From contig CAKAPY010000057.1 in assembly GCA_916719935.1 (NCBI GenBank), positions 1 to 7,707 of the forward strand: 7,707 nucleotides of DNA. The letters run 5' to 3'. The position numbers and the translations under genes were made by a program. The stretch comes from an uncultured Actinomyces sp. (GTDB lineage: Bacteria > Actinomycetota > Actinomycetes > Actinomycetales > Actinomycetaceae). Shown here piece after piece: positions 1 through 5,316 of the stretch. The first letter of the stretch is position 1. Every line of letters begins with the position of its first letter. The notes under the pieces were generated by a model. The model was not told the DNA's origin and did not search any database. It worked only from the letters and a program-made list of their open reading frames with translations.

Positions 1-372
1 AAGCCGCGCCGCAGGATTTCAAAGAACGTCACTCACGGACACGCGTACATCAAGTCGACGTTCAACAACACTATCGTTTCCATTACCGACCCTACCGGTG
101 CGGTGATCTCCTGGGCCTCCTCCGGCCAGGTGGGCTTCAAGGGTTCGCGTAAGTCGACCCCCTTCGCTGCTCAGCTTGCTGCCGAGGCCGCCGCGCGTCG
201 CGCACAGGAACACGGCATGAAGAAGGTCGACGTCTTCGTGAAGGGTCCCGGCTCCGGCCGCGAGACCGCGATCCGTTCGCTTCAGGCTGCTGGCCTGGAG
301 GTCGGCTCGATTCAGGACGTGACGCCCCAGGCATTCAACGGCGCTCGTCCCCCGAAGCGTCGTCGCGTCTGA
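1..372 (+). CDS. rpsK: 30S ribosomal protein S11, 5' end missing
   Basis: Component of the 30S platform; S11 contacts 16S rRNA near the E site and the Shine-Dalgarno helix. The reading frame is open from base 1 and 123 residues are visible. The first dozen or so residues lie outside the window, judging from the usual actinobacterial length of about 135. Diagnostic stretches are HGHAYIKSTFNNTIVSITDP, GAVISWASSGQVGFKGSRKS, the GPGSGRETAIR segment and the basic C-terminus RPPKRRRV, all close to the family consensus. The TGA stop is at 370-372. The next gene is rpoA on the same strand after 150 bases; rpsD, which sits here in mycobacteria, is absent, as in several other actinobacterial lineages. 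Identification is essentially certain; only the start is unseen. Confidence 0.98.
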   Translation, partial: KPRRRISKNVTHGHAYIKSTFNNTIVSITDPTGAVISWASSGQVGFKGSRKSTPFAAQLAAEAAARRAQEHGMKKVDVFVKGPGSGRETAIRSLQAAGLEVGSIQDVTPQAFNGARPPKRRRV

Positions 373-522
373 GCCCCGGAGGGTGGAGATCCCACGGAAA
401 TCCACCCCCCACGTCTGGGCGGGATCACACAAGAATACGTGGCCTCGTCCTTACCTTTTCCCCGCAATGCGGGACCCCGATCCGGCGTCATATGGCGGGC
501 GCCGGGAAGAAAGGACTAAGAC
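373..522 (+). promoter_or_regulatory. Structured rpsK-rpoA spacer with three hairpins
   Basis: A 150-base gene-free spacer inside the operon. It can form a 7-bp stem GGGTGGA (381-387) with TCCACCC (401-407). A second hairpin is CCCGC (461-465) with GCGGG (469-473) around a 3-base loop. A third is CCGGCG (482-487) with CGCCGG (500-505). The last ends five bases before the rpoA ribosome binding site. The first stem has an alternative partner (GTGG 383-386 with CCAC 392-395), so the conformations could compete. None has a T-run, so these do not look like strong terminators. The role is unknown; attenuation, RNA processing or translational control of rpoA are possibilities. Confidence 0.45.
511..515 (+). 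promoter_or_regulatory. Ribosome binding site of rpoA, fixing a GTG start
   Basis: AAGGA lies seven bases before GTG 523. This supports GTG as the rpoA start, giving the N-terminus LIAERPIL after the initiator, as expected for actinobacterial RpoA. The preceding hairpin (482-505) ends just upstream and could influence access to this site. Confidence 0.8.
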
Positions 523-1521
523 GTGCTCATTGCAGAGCGACCCATCCTGACCGAAGAGAAGGTCAGCGAACTGCGCTCCCGTTTCATCCTGGAGCCCCTT
601 GAGCCCGGTTTCGGCTACACGCTGGGTAACTCCCTGCGCCGAACCCTGCTCTCGTCGATCCCCGGCGCTGCCGTGACCTCCATCCGCATTGATGGTGTGC
701 CTCACGAGTTCCGGACGATCGAGGGCGTGAAGGAAGACGTTGCCGAGATCATCCTGAACATCAAGCAGATCGTTCTCTCCTCCGAGAACGACGAGCCTGT
801 TGTTATGTACCTGCGTAAGGCAGGCCCGGGAGAGGTCGTCGCAGGGGACATCACCCCTCCGGCCGGCGTCGAGATTCACAACCCCGATCTGCATCTGGCA
901 ACCCTCAATGAAAAGGGCAAGCTTGAGATCGAGCTGACCGTCGAGCGTGGCCGCGGCTACGTGTCGGCTGCTCAGAACAAGGATCCCCAGGCTGAAATTT
1001 CCCGCATCCCGATCGATTCGATCTACTCTCCCGTTGTCAAGGTGACCTACAAGGTTGAGGCAACTCGTGTTGAGCAGCGCACCGACTTCGATCGCCTGAT
1101 CATCGATGTTGAGACCAAGCCGGCAATCACCCCGCGTGACGCCGTTGCCTCCGCTGGCAAGACCTTGGTTGAGCTCTTTGGCTTGATGCGTGAACTGAAC
1201 GAGGAAGCCGAAGGCATTGAAGTCGGTCCCTCGACCACGGATGCCACCCTCGCTGCCGACCTCGCGCTGCCCATTGAGAACCTCGGCCTGCAGTCGCGTT
1301 CCTACAACGCACTGCGTCGTCGCGGAATCCTCACTGTTGGCGAGCTCGTGGCTCACTCCGAGGCGGATCTGCTTGACATTCGCAACTTCGGTACGAAGTC
1401 GATTGAAGAAATCAAGGAAGCTCTTGCAACCCTTGGGATGACCCTGAAGGATTCTGTCCTGCCCTCCGGTGAGGCCAGCGAATCCGGTTCCATCCACTTC
1501 AGCGACGATCAGTCCATCTGA
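523..1521 (+). CDS. rpoA: DNA-directed RNA polymerase alpha subunit
   Basis: Alpha subunit, whose dimer is the assembly platform for beta and beta' and whose C-terminal domain touches promoter UP elements and activators. The product has 332 residues, normal for the family. The N-terminal dimerisation/assembly domain covers about residues 1-228, with the signature EPLEPGFGYTLGNSLRRTLL at 24-43. A linker covers about 229-247. The C-terminal domain covers about 248-312, with SRSYNALRRRGI around 258-269 and DIRNFGTKSIEEIKE around 285-299. Arg259 and Asn262 align with the UP-element-binding Arg265 and Asn268 of E. coli; the Cys that follows in E. coli is Ala here. A short acidic tail follows. The start is GTG 523 behind AAGGA. 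It lies between rpsK and rplQ, the standard operon order. Confidence 0.99.
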   Translation: MLIAERPILTEEKVSELRSRFILEPLEPGFGYTLGNSLRRTLLSSIPGAAVTSIRIDGVPHEFRTIEGVKEDVAEIILNIKQIVLSSENDEPVVMYLRKAGPGEVVAGDITPPAGVEIHNPDLHLATLNEKGKLEIELTVERGRGYVSAAQNKDPQAEISRIPIDSIYSPVVKVTYKVEATRVEQRTDFDRLIIDVETKPAITPRDAVASAGKTLVELFGLMRELNEEAEGIEVGPSTTDATLAADLALPIENLGLQSRSYNALRRRGILTVGELVAHSEADLLDIRNFGTKSIEEIKEALATLGMTLKDSVLPSGEASESGSIHFSDDQSI

Positions 1522-1527
1522 CATGCT

Positions 1528-1542
1528 GCGTCCGATGGACGC
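1528..1542 (+). other. Short perfect hairpin between rpoA and rplQ
   Basis: GCGTCC (1528-1533) and GGACGC (1537-1542) form a perfect 6-bp GC-rich stem around a 3-base loop, in a spacer of only 41 bases. It is followed by an AT-rich stretch and the rplQ ribosome binding site AGGAGA (1553-1558). There is no T-run, so full termination is unlikely. It could be a processing or pausing signal, or chance. Confidence 0.4.
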
Positions 1543-1562
1543 ATAAATTCCTAGGAGACAAA

Positions 1563-2144
1563 ATGCCCACCCCCAAGAAGGGTGCTCGTCTGGGCGGAAG
1601 CCCGGCACACCAGAAGCTGATCCTCAAGAACCTTGCGACTCAGCTCATCGAACACCGCTCGCTTACCACGACCGAGGCCAAGGCTAAGGCCCTGCGCCCC
1701 TTCGTTGAGAAGCTCGTGACCAAGGCAAAGCGTGGCGATATGCACGCTCGCCGTACCGTGGCTCGCGTCATCACCGACAAGAACGCCCTGTACACCCTGT
1801 TCGACGTTATCGCTCCCGCGCTTGATCCCGAGCGTCAGGGCGGCTACACCCGCCTGACCCGCGTGGGTAACCGCAAGGGCGACAACGCTCCTCTCATGCA
1901 GATTGAGTTCTGCATGGAGGCCGTCGAGAAGAAGGCAGTCGTGAAGTCTGCTGAGAAGACCGCCGAAAAGGCCGCTGCAGCCGAGGTTGCTGCAGAGGCT
2001 GAGGAAGCTGCAGAGGCCGCTTCCGAGCGCGCCGAAGAGGCTCGCGAAGAGGGCGATCTCACCAAGGCTAACGAGGCTGAGGAAATCGCAGCCGAGGCCG
2101 GCGAAGAGGCTGACGCCGCTGAGCAGGTCGCAGAAGAGAAGTGA
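1563..2144 (+). CDS. rplQ: 50S ribosomal protein L17 with long acidic/alanine tail
   Basis: L17 is a 50S protein near the peptide exit tunnel. The product has 193 residues. The conserved core is about residues 1-121, with MPTPKKGARLGGSPAHQKLI at the start, LIEHRSLTTTEAKAKALRP around 28-46, and LTRVGNRKGDNAPLMQIEF around 98-116. Residues from about 122 to 193 are an extension rich in Ala, Glu and Lys, almost certainly helical and probably coiled coil. Bacterial L17 without the tail is about 115-130 residues; such extensions are common in actinobacteria. AGGAGA at 1553-1558 precedes the ATG. It is the last gene of the operon, followed by a strong terminator. Only the tail's function is unclear. 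Confidence 0.98.
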   Translation: MPTPKKGARLGGSPAHQKLILKNLATQLIEHRSLTTTEAKAKALRPFVEKLVTKAKRGDMHARRTVARVITDKNALYTLFDVIAPALDPERQGGYTRLTRVGNRKGDNAPLMQIEFCMEAVEKKAVVKSAEKTAEKAAAAEVAAEAEEAAEAASERAEEAREEGDLTKANEAEEIAAEAGEEADAAEQVAEEK

Positions 2145-2166
2145 TCTCTTTCGCGTAAGCGACTTC

Positions 2167-2202
2167 AAAGGGGCCGGTACCACGTGTGGTGCCGGCCCCT
2201 TT
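2167..2202 (+). terminator. Terminator of the rpsK-rpoA-rplQ operon
   Basis: AAAGGGGCCGGTACCAC (2167-2183) pairs with GTGGTGCCGGCCCCTTT (2186-2202). That is about 16 base pairs with one G-U pair and a tiny loop, starting 23 bases after the rplQ stop. The A-run before and T-run after are only three bases each, symmetric, so it could act on both strands. A T-rich stretch (2221-2240) follows shortly after. Confidence 0.88.
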
Positions 2203-2263
2203 GTCGTGCCAATCATCGCCTTCGTTTTTCTTGCCTTTTCGGGATGAAAGTCATCGGTGGCGG

Positions 2264-2276
2264 TAGCCTGTACCTA
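2264..2276 (+). promoter_or_regulatory. Probable -10 element of a leaderless mRNA for the ROK kinase and truA
   Basis: TAGCCT (2264-2269) fits the actinobacterial -10 pattern TANNNT, and exactly six bases separate it from ATG 2276. Transcription would therefore start at or next to the A of the start codon. No Shine-Dalgarno sequence precedes the ATG, which is the expected arrangement for a leaderless transcript. I see no good -35 element at 16-19 bases upstream. Confidence 0.6.
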
Positions 2277-3025
2277 TGACTCGCGAGATGACACTGGCAG
2301 TGGATTGCGGCGGTGGCGGAATTAAAGCTTCCGTCCTTGATGGGCAAGGGACGATGGTTGCCCCGCCTAAACGGACGCCCACTCCCTACCCGCTTCCTCC
2401 TGAATTGTTGGTTCAGACGATTATCGATCTTGCCGCTCAGCTTCCAGAAGCTCATCGCGTGACCGTTGGGATGCCGGGAATGATTCGTCATGGGGTTGTT
2501 ATTGCAACCCCGCACTACATCACGAAGGACGGGCCGCGCTCACGTGTTCTTCCCGAGCTCGTTGAGAAGTGGGATCACTTTGATATGGGGCAGGCGGTTG
2601 AGAGTGCTCTTGGCATTCCGACCAAGGTTCTCAATGACGCTGAAGTTGCCGGAGCCGGTGTGATCACCGGACGTGGTCTAGAAATGATCATCACGCTGGG
2701 TACGGGGCTTGGAAACGCGGTCTTCGATGGTGGGCAGCTTTCGCCTCACGTTGAGGTCTCACAGGGGCCGATTCGATGGGGTCTCACCTACGACGATTAC
2801 ATCGGCGAGCATGAGCGACTTCGCCTGGGAGACGTTCATTGGTCTCGCCGCGTTCGCCGAGTCGTGGATGGTCTGCGCCCCATGTACATGTGGGATCGTC
2901 TGTATTTGGGTGGAGGCAATTCAAAACGAATTGTCCCAACCTACCGTGACCGTCTTGGTGAGGATGTCATCATCGTCCCCAATGATGCTGGCATTATCGG
3001 AGGCGTGCGCTCATGGGAGCTCTAA
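2276..3025 (+). CDS. ROK-family sugar kinase, polyphosphate-glucokinase-like
   Basis: Probable cytoplasmic hexose kinase, most likely phosphorylating glucose to glucose-6-phosphate. It has 249 residues, close to the 250-270 of polyphosphate/ATP glucokinases (PpgK). The fold landmarks run in order: phosphate-1 loop LAVDCGGGGIKASV at 7-20; LNDAEVAGAG at 119-128 with the catalytic Asp at 121; phosphate-2 loop LGTGLGNAVFDGG at 141-153; LGGGNSK at 211-217; NDAGIIGG at 236-243. The zinc-binding Cys motif of many ROK proteins is absent, as in PpgK. The sugar-contacting GHLE motif of PpgK is altered to PHVE at 157-160, so phosphoryl donor and sugar are not certain. It appears leaderless and ends inside truA, so the two genes are co-transcribed. 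The sequence is less codon-optimised than the ribosomal genes around it. Confidence 0.8.
   Translation: MTREMTLAVDCGGGGIKASVLDGQGTMVAPPKRTPTPYPLPPELLVQTIIDLAAQLPEAHRVTVGMPGMIRHGVVIATPHYITKDGPRSRVLPELVEKWDHFDMGQAVESALGIPTKVLNDAEVAGAGVITGRGLEMIITLGTGLGNAVFDGGQLSPHVEVSQGPIRWGLTYDDYIGEHERLRLGDVHWSRRVRRVVDGLRPMYMWDRLYLGGGNSKRIVPTYRDRLGEDVIIVPNDAGIIGGVRSWEL
2999..3003 (+). promoter_or_regulatory. Ribosome binding site of truA inside the kinase gene
   Basis: GGAGG lies nine bases before ATG 3013, within the last codons of the upstream kinase gene. It supports the 3013 start and a 13-base gene overlap, which makes translational coupling likely. Confidence 0.75.
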
Positions 3026-3999
3026 GTACTTCCCAGCTGCGGATCCGTCTGGATCTTGCCTACGATGGCACTTTCTTCCACGGATGGGCTGCGCAAGATG
3101 GCCTTCGCACTGTTCAGGGCGTTCTGACCCAAGCACTTTCGACGATTTTGCGCCGTCCTGTGATCCTGACTGTCGCTGGACGAACTGATGCCAGAGTTCA
3201 TGCGCGTCATCAAGTTGCCCATTTTGATTGCGCTTTGGACGCATTCCAGTCTTTGGTGCGAGAATCCGATCGCCCCGAAGACAAAGAAGAACTCAACCAG
3301 GCCTGCTGTCGCGCCCTGTTGCGCCGGGTGAACTCGCTTCTTGGCCGCGAATACATCGAATATATGGCGACAACAGGTGTCAAAGTGCCCCGAGGGACTG
3401 CTGATTCCCGCCTGTCAGAAGTAAATGTGGTGTCCGCGGACTTCGATGCGCGTTTCGCAGCGCTTGAGCGTTCCTATACCTATCGCCTCGTCCCTGAGGG
3501 CCAACTTCCTTTGGCGCGGCGGTGGGACGTGTATGAAGTTGCCCAGCCCCTTGACATCGAGGTAATGAACCGAGCAGCGCAGCCTCTTCTGGGCGAGCAC
3601 GAATTCCTTGCCTTCTGCCGCCCGCGTGAGGGGGCAACGACAATCCGCGAACTGCGTGAGTTGCGCATTGTTCCCGAGGCCGGGGGGACCGGGGTGCTCG
3701 AGTGCCATGTGCGCGCTGATGCCTTCTGCCATTCCATGGTTCGTTCTCTTGTTGGCGCTTTAATTGAGGTCGGTAGGGGAGCGCGCGAGGAAAGTTGGCC
3801 CGCGCAGCTGCTTGAGGAGGCCTCGCGCCAGGACGCGGCCCCCATTGCCCCCGCGCACGGACTAACCTTGGAATCCGTTAGCTATCCCGACGAGGCCGAG
3901 TGGAGCGATCAGGTCCACCGGGCGCGCCGTATGCGTGGTTTTGCCTTTGATGGAAGCCTTGAAGAATGGGCCATGGGCGGCAATTGCTGCGCTGGTTGA
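3013..3999 (+). CDS. truA: tRNA pseudouridine(38-40) synthase TruA
   Basis: Converts uridines 38-40 in the anticodon arm of many tRNAs to pseudouridine. The product has 328 residues, longer than the usual 250-280. Family landmarks: RIRLDLAYDGTFFHGWA at 10-26; VAGRTDARVHARHQVAHF at 54-71 with the catalytic Asp at 59; RSYTYRL at 153-159 with the conserved active-site Tyr; ADAFCHSMVRSLVGALIEVG at 235-254. The near-invariant Gly after Asp-Ala in GRTDAG is Arg61 here (AGA, 3193-3195), one base from GGA. Extra length sits mainly around residues 78-97 and 111-136. The gene overlaps the upstream kinase by 13 bases. No clear terminator follows before the rplM promoter. The family call is secure; full activity is not, because of Arg61. 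Confidence 0.95.
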   Translation: MGALSTSQLRIRLDLAYDGTFFHGWAAQDGLRTVQGVLTQALSTILRRPVILTVAGRTDARVHARHQVAHFDCALDAFQSLVRESDRPEDKEELNQACCRALLRRVNSLLGREYIEYMATTGVKVPRGTADSRLSEVNVVSADFDARFAALERSYTYRLVPEGQLPLARRWDVYEVAQPLDIEVMNRAAQPLLGEHEFLAFCRPREGATTIRELRELRIVPEAGGTGVLECHVRADAFCHSMVRSLVGALIEVGRGAREESWPAQLLEEASRQDAAPIAPAHGLTLESVSYPDEAEWSDQVHRARRMRGFAFDGSLEEWAMGGNCCAG

Positions 4000-4042
4000 T
4001 TCAGAAACGATATGAGGAATAAGCCACACTCTGGTCTGCGCT

Positions 4043-4072
4043 TTGACCCCGCTGCCTTTTGGCGCATAAACT
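4043..4072 (+). promoter_or_regulatory. Sigma-A-type promoter of rplM-rpsI
   Basis: TTGACC (4043-4048) and TAAACT (4067-4072) are separated by 18 bases, a near-consensus housekeeping promoter. The predicted transcription start is about 4078-4080, roughly 145 bases before the rplM start codon. Confidence 0.8.
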
Positions 4073-4075
4073 AGC

Positions 4076-4224
4076 AGGTGCTGTGTGTCAGCTGGACCTC
4101 TGGTGCCTTCCCACTCGCCGGAGAAGAAATTCGGCTGATGCCTCGCGGAACCGTTTCATAGCGGGCCGGTGCGTCGAATACTCGATGCTAGGCCCCATGA
4201 CAGAAAGAATTGAAGGTTACGCCC
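4076..4224 (+). promoter_or_regulatory. Structured 5' leader of rplM
   Basis: About 150 untranslated bases that can fold. Near the predicted 5' end, AGGT-GCTG (4076-4083) pairs with CAGC (4089-4092) and ACCT (4096-4099), with a 3-base bulge. Further down, GGGCC (4163-4167) pairs with GGCCC (4191-4195). Inside that, GCGTCGA (4171-4177) pairs with TCGATGC (4182-4188), with one G-U pair, around the loop ATAC. This strong hairpin ends 16 bases before the Shine-Dalgarno site. A weaker GCCG/CGGC pairing lies at 4117-4135. L13 controls its own operon through the mRNA in E. coli, and Firmicutes have an L13 leader; whether this is an actinobacterial counterpart is inference. Confidence 0.5.
4212..4216 (+). 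promoter_or_regulatory. Ribosome binding site deciding the rplM start (GTG 4225)
   Basis: GAAGG is eight bases before GTG 4225. It overlaps the upstream in-frame TTG at 4210, so it can serve only the downstream GTG. The resulting N-terminus MRTYSPKP is the standard one for actinobacterial L13. Confidence 0.8.
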
Positions 4225-4668
4225 GTGCGCACCTATTCACCTAAGCCGGCGGATGCCGACAAGCAGTGGTACGTCATCGACGCCACTGACGTCGTCCTCG
4301 GTCGCCTGGCGGCTCAAGTTGCCGCTATCCTTCGTGGGAAGCACAAGCCGACGTTTGCCCCTCACCTCGATATGGGCGATTACGTCATCATCATTAATGC
4401 GGACAAGGTTGCCCTCACCGGTAAGAAGCTTGACCAGAAGATGGCCTACCGCCACTCCGGTCGCCCCGGTGGTCTGAGCGCAACACGCTATCGCGATCTC
4501 ATGGCTGAGCGTCCTGAACGCGCAGTCGAGAAGGCAGTCCGCGGCATGCTTCCTCACACCAGCCTCGGCCGCGCGCAGTTCAAGAAGCTGCACGTTTACG
4601 CCGGAGCTGAGCACCCGCACATCGGCCAGCAGCCGATTCCCTACGAAATCACCCAGGTCGCCCAGTGA
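4225..4668 (+). CDS. rplM: 50S ribosomal protein L13
   Basis: Early-assembling 50S protein that binds 23S rRNA. With GTG 4225 as start the product has 147 residues, matching actinobacterial L13 (E. coli has 142). Conserved segments are WYVIDATDVVLGRLAAQVA around 15-33, LRGKHKPTFAPHLDMGDYV around 36-54, NADKVALTGKKLDQKMAYRH around 58-77, and the signature VRGMLPHTSLGRAQFKKLHV around 105-124. The upstream in-frame TTG (4210) would add five residues not seen in the family and has a poorer ribosome binding site. It is first of the two-gene rplM-rpsI operon, with its own promoter and a structured leader. Confidence 0.98.
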   Translation: MRTYSPKPADADKQWYVIDATDVVLGRLAAQVAAILRGKHKPTFAPHLDMGDYVIIINADKVALTGKKLDQKMAYRHSGRPGGLSATRYRDLMAERPERAVEKAVRGMLPHTSLGRAQFKKLHVYAGAEHPHIGQQPIPYEITQVAQ

Positions 4669-4680
4669 GCGCGTCGCGCT
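4668..4680 (+). other. Short hairpin at the rplM stop codon
   Basis: AGCGC (4668-4672) and GCGCT (4676-4680) form a 5-bp stem with a 3-base loop, beginning on the last base of the rplM stop. The rpoA-rplQ spacer has a hairpin of similar size and GC content. There is no T-run. Possible 3'-end protection or processing point in the operon mRNA, or chance in GC-rich DNA. Confidence 0.3.
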
Positions 4681-4712
4681 TCTGAGCCCAACGAACTGCA
4701 CTGAGGAGAACT

Positions 4713-5204
4713 GTGGCTGAGACCACCGAGATTCTTGAGCTGGATGAGGAAGTTGTCCCCAGCTCCTACACCACAGAGACTGAGTCAGCGCCTGCTGGTG
4801 CTGGTCAGTCCATCACCGCGCCCGGCGCGGGCCTTGGCCGCCGTAAGGAAGCCGTTGCCCGTGTTCGCCTGGTTCCCGGCAACGGCCAGTGGACCATTAA
4901 CGGACGCACTCTTGAAGATTACTTCCCGAACAAGCTGCACCAGCAGCTCGTGAAGTCCCCCTTCACCCTGCTTGATATCGACGGTCGCTTCGATGTGATC
5001 GCTCGTATCAATGGTGGCGGCATCTCCGGCCAGGCCGGCGCGCTGCGCCTGGGCATCTCTCGCGCACTGAACGAGATCGATCGTGACGCGAACCGCCCCG
5101 CACTGAAGAAGGCTGGCTTCCTGACCCGCGACGCCCGCGCTGTTGAGCGTAAGAAGGCAGGCCTCAAGAAGGCACGCAAGGCTTCGCAGTTCTCGAAGCG
5201 CTGA
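4713..5204 (+). CDS. rpsI: 30S ribosomal protein S9 with acidic N-terminal extension
   Basis: 30S head protein whose C-terminal tail reaches the P-site tRNA. The product has 163 residues. The conserved core starts at GRRKEAVARVRLVPGNGQW (42-60) and includes YFPNKLHQQLVKSPF, the glycine-rich NGGGISGQAGALRLGISRAL, and the basic C-terminus ending QFSKR, whose final Lys-Arg contacts tRNA. The first 41 residues are a low-complexity acidic extension, common in actinobacterial S9 and absent from the roughly 130-residue E. coli protein. The start is GTG 4713 behind GAGGAGA at 4703-4709. It is the second and last gene of the rplM operon, with a 44-base gap after rplM and a terminator 17 bases after its stop. 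Confidence 0.98.
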   Translation: MAETTEILELDEEVVPSSYTTETESAPAGAGQSITAPGAGLGRRKEAVARVRLVPGNGQWTINGRTLEDYFPNKLHQQLVKSPFTLLDIDGRFDVIARINGGGISGQAGALRLGISRALNEIDRDANRPALKKAGFLTRDARAVERKKAGLKKARKASQFSKR

Positions 5205-5220
5205 TCTTCGCCTTTACTTC

Positions 5221-5263
5221 GACTCGTGGCTCCACCTTTTGGTCGGAGCCACGAGTCATTTTT
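5221..5263 (+). terminator. Intrinsic terminator of rplM-rpsI
   Basis: GACTCGTGGCTCC (5221-5233) pairs perfectly with GGAGCCACGAGTC (5245-5257). ACC/GGT (5234-5236/5241-5243) can extend the stem across one bulged C to a TTTT loop. A five-T tract (5259-5263) follows. This is the most canonical terminator in the window. Confidence 0.95.
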
Positions 5264-5275
5264 ATGCAAGCCGGG

Positions 5276-5281
5276 TAAACT
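5276..5281 (+). promoter_or_regulatory. Probable -10 element of glmM
   Basis: TAAACT, identical to the rplM -10 hexamer, lies just after the rpsI terminator and 35 bases before the glmM start codon. It predicts a transcript start near 5288. No convincing -35 element is seen at the usual distance; GAGTCA (5253-5258) is the best placed and is weak. Confidence 0.5.
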
Positions 5282-5288
5282 TGGAGAG

Positions 5289-5300
5289 TTCGATATCGAA
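5289..5300. other. 12-bp perfect palindrome in the glmM leader
   Basis: TTCGATATCGAA is a perfect 12-bp palindrome, located at the predicted transcription start and just before the glmM ribosome binding site. As RNA its four-base stem would be weak, so if functional it is more likely a dimeric repressor site than a hairpin. No regulator is identified. Confidence 0.3.
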
Positions 5301-5303
5301 TTT

Positions 5304-5310
5304 GGGAGGA
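5304..5310 (+). promoter_or_regulatory. Ribosome binding site deciding the glmM start (ATG 5317)
   Basis: GGGAGGA lies six bases before ATG 5317. The frame is open upstream as far as the rpsI gene, but this strong site and the family N-terminus MTRLFGTDGVRG fix the start here. Confidence 0.9.
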
Positions 5311-5316
5311 ACCCCG

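Noticed and set aside
451..1608. Minus-strand frame of 385 residues over rpoA
   Set aside because: Antisense shadow of a certain gene; such frames are common in GC-rich DNA.
4138..4161. Seven-codon upstream frame in the rplM leader
   Set aside because: The nearest Shine-Dalgarno-like bases are about 14 bases away and the peptide has no attenuator-type codon run.
4210..4224. TTG 4210 as the rplM start
   Set aside because: It adds five residues not seen in L13 and overlaps the ribosome binding site that serves GTG 4225.
5143..5316. Upstream extension of glmM starting inside rpsI
   Set aside because: It would overlap rpsI, run through the terminator and add 58 residues not found in GlmM. ATG 5317 has a strong ribosome binding site and the family N-terminus.
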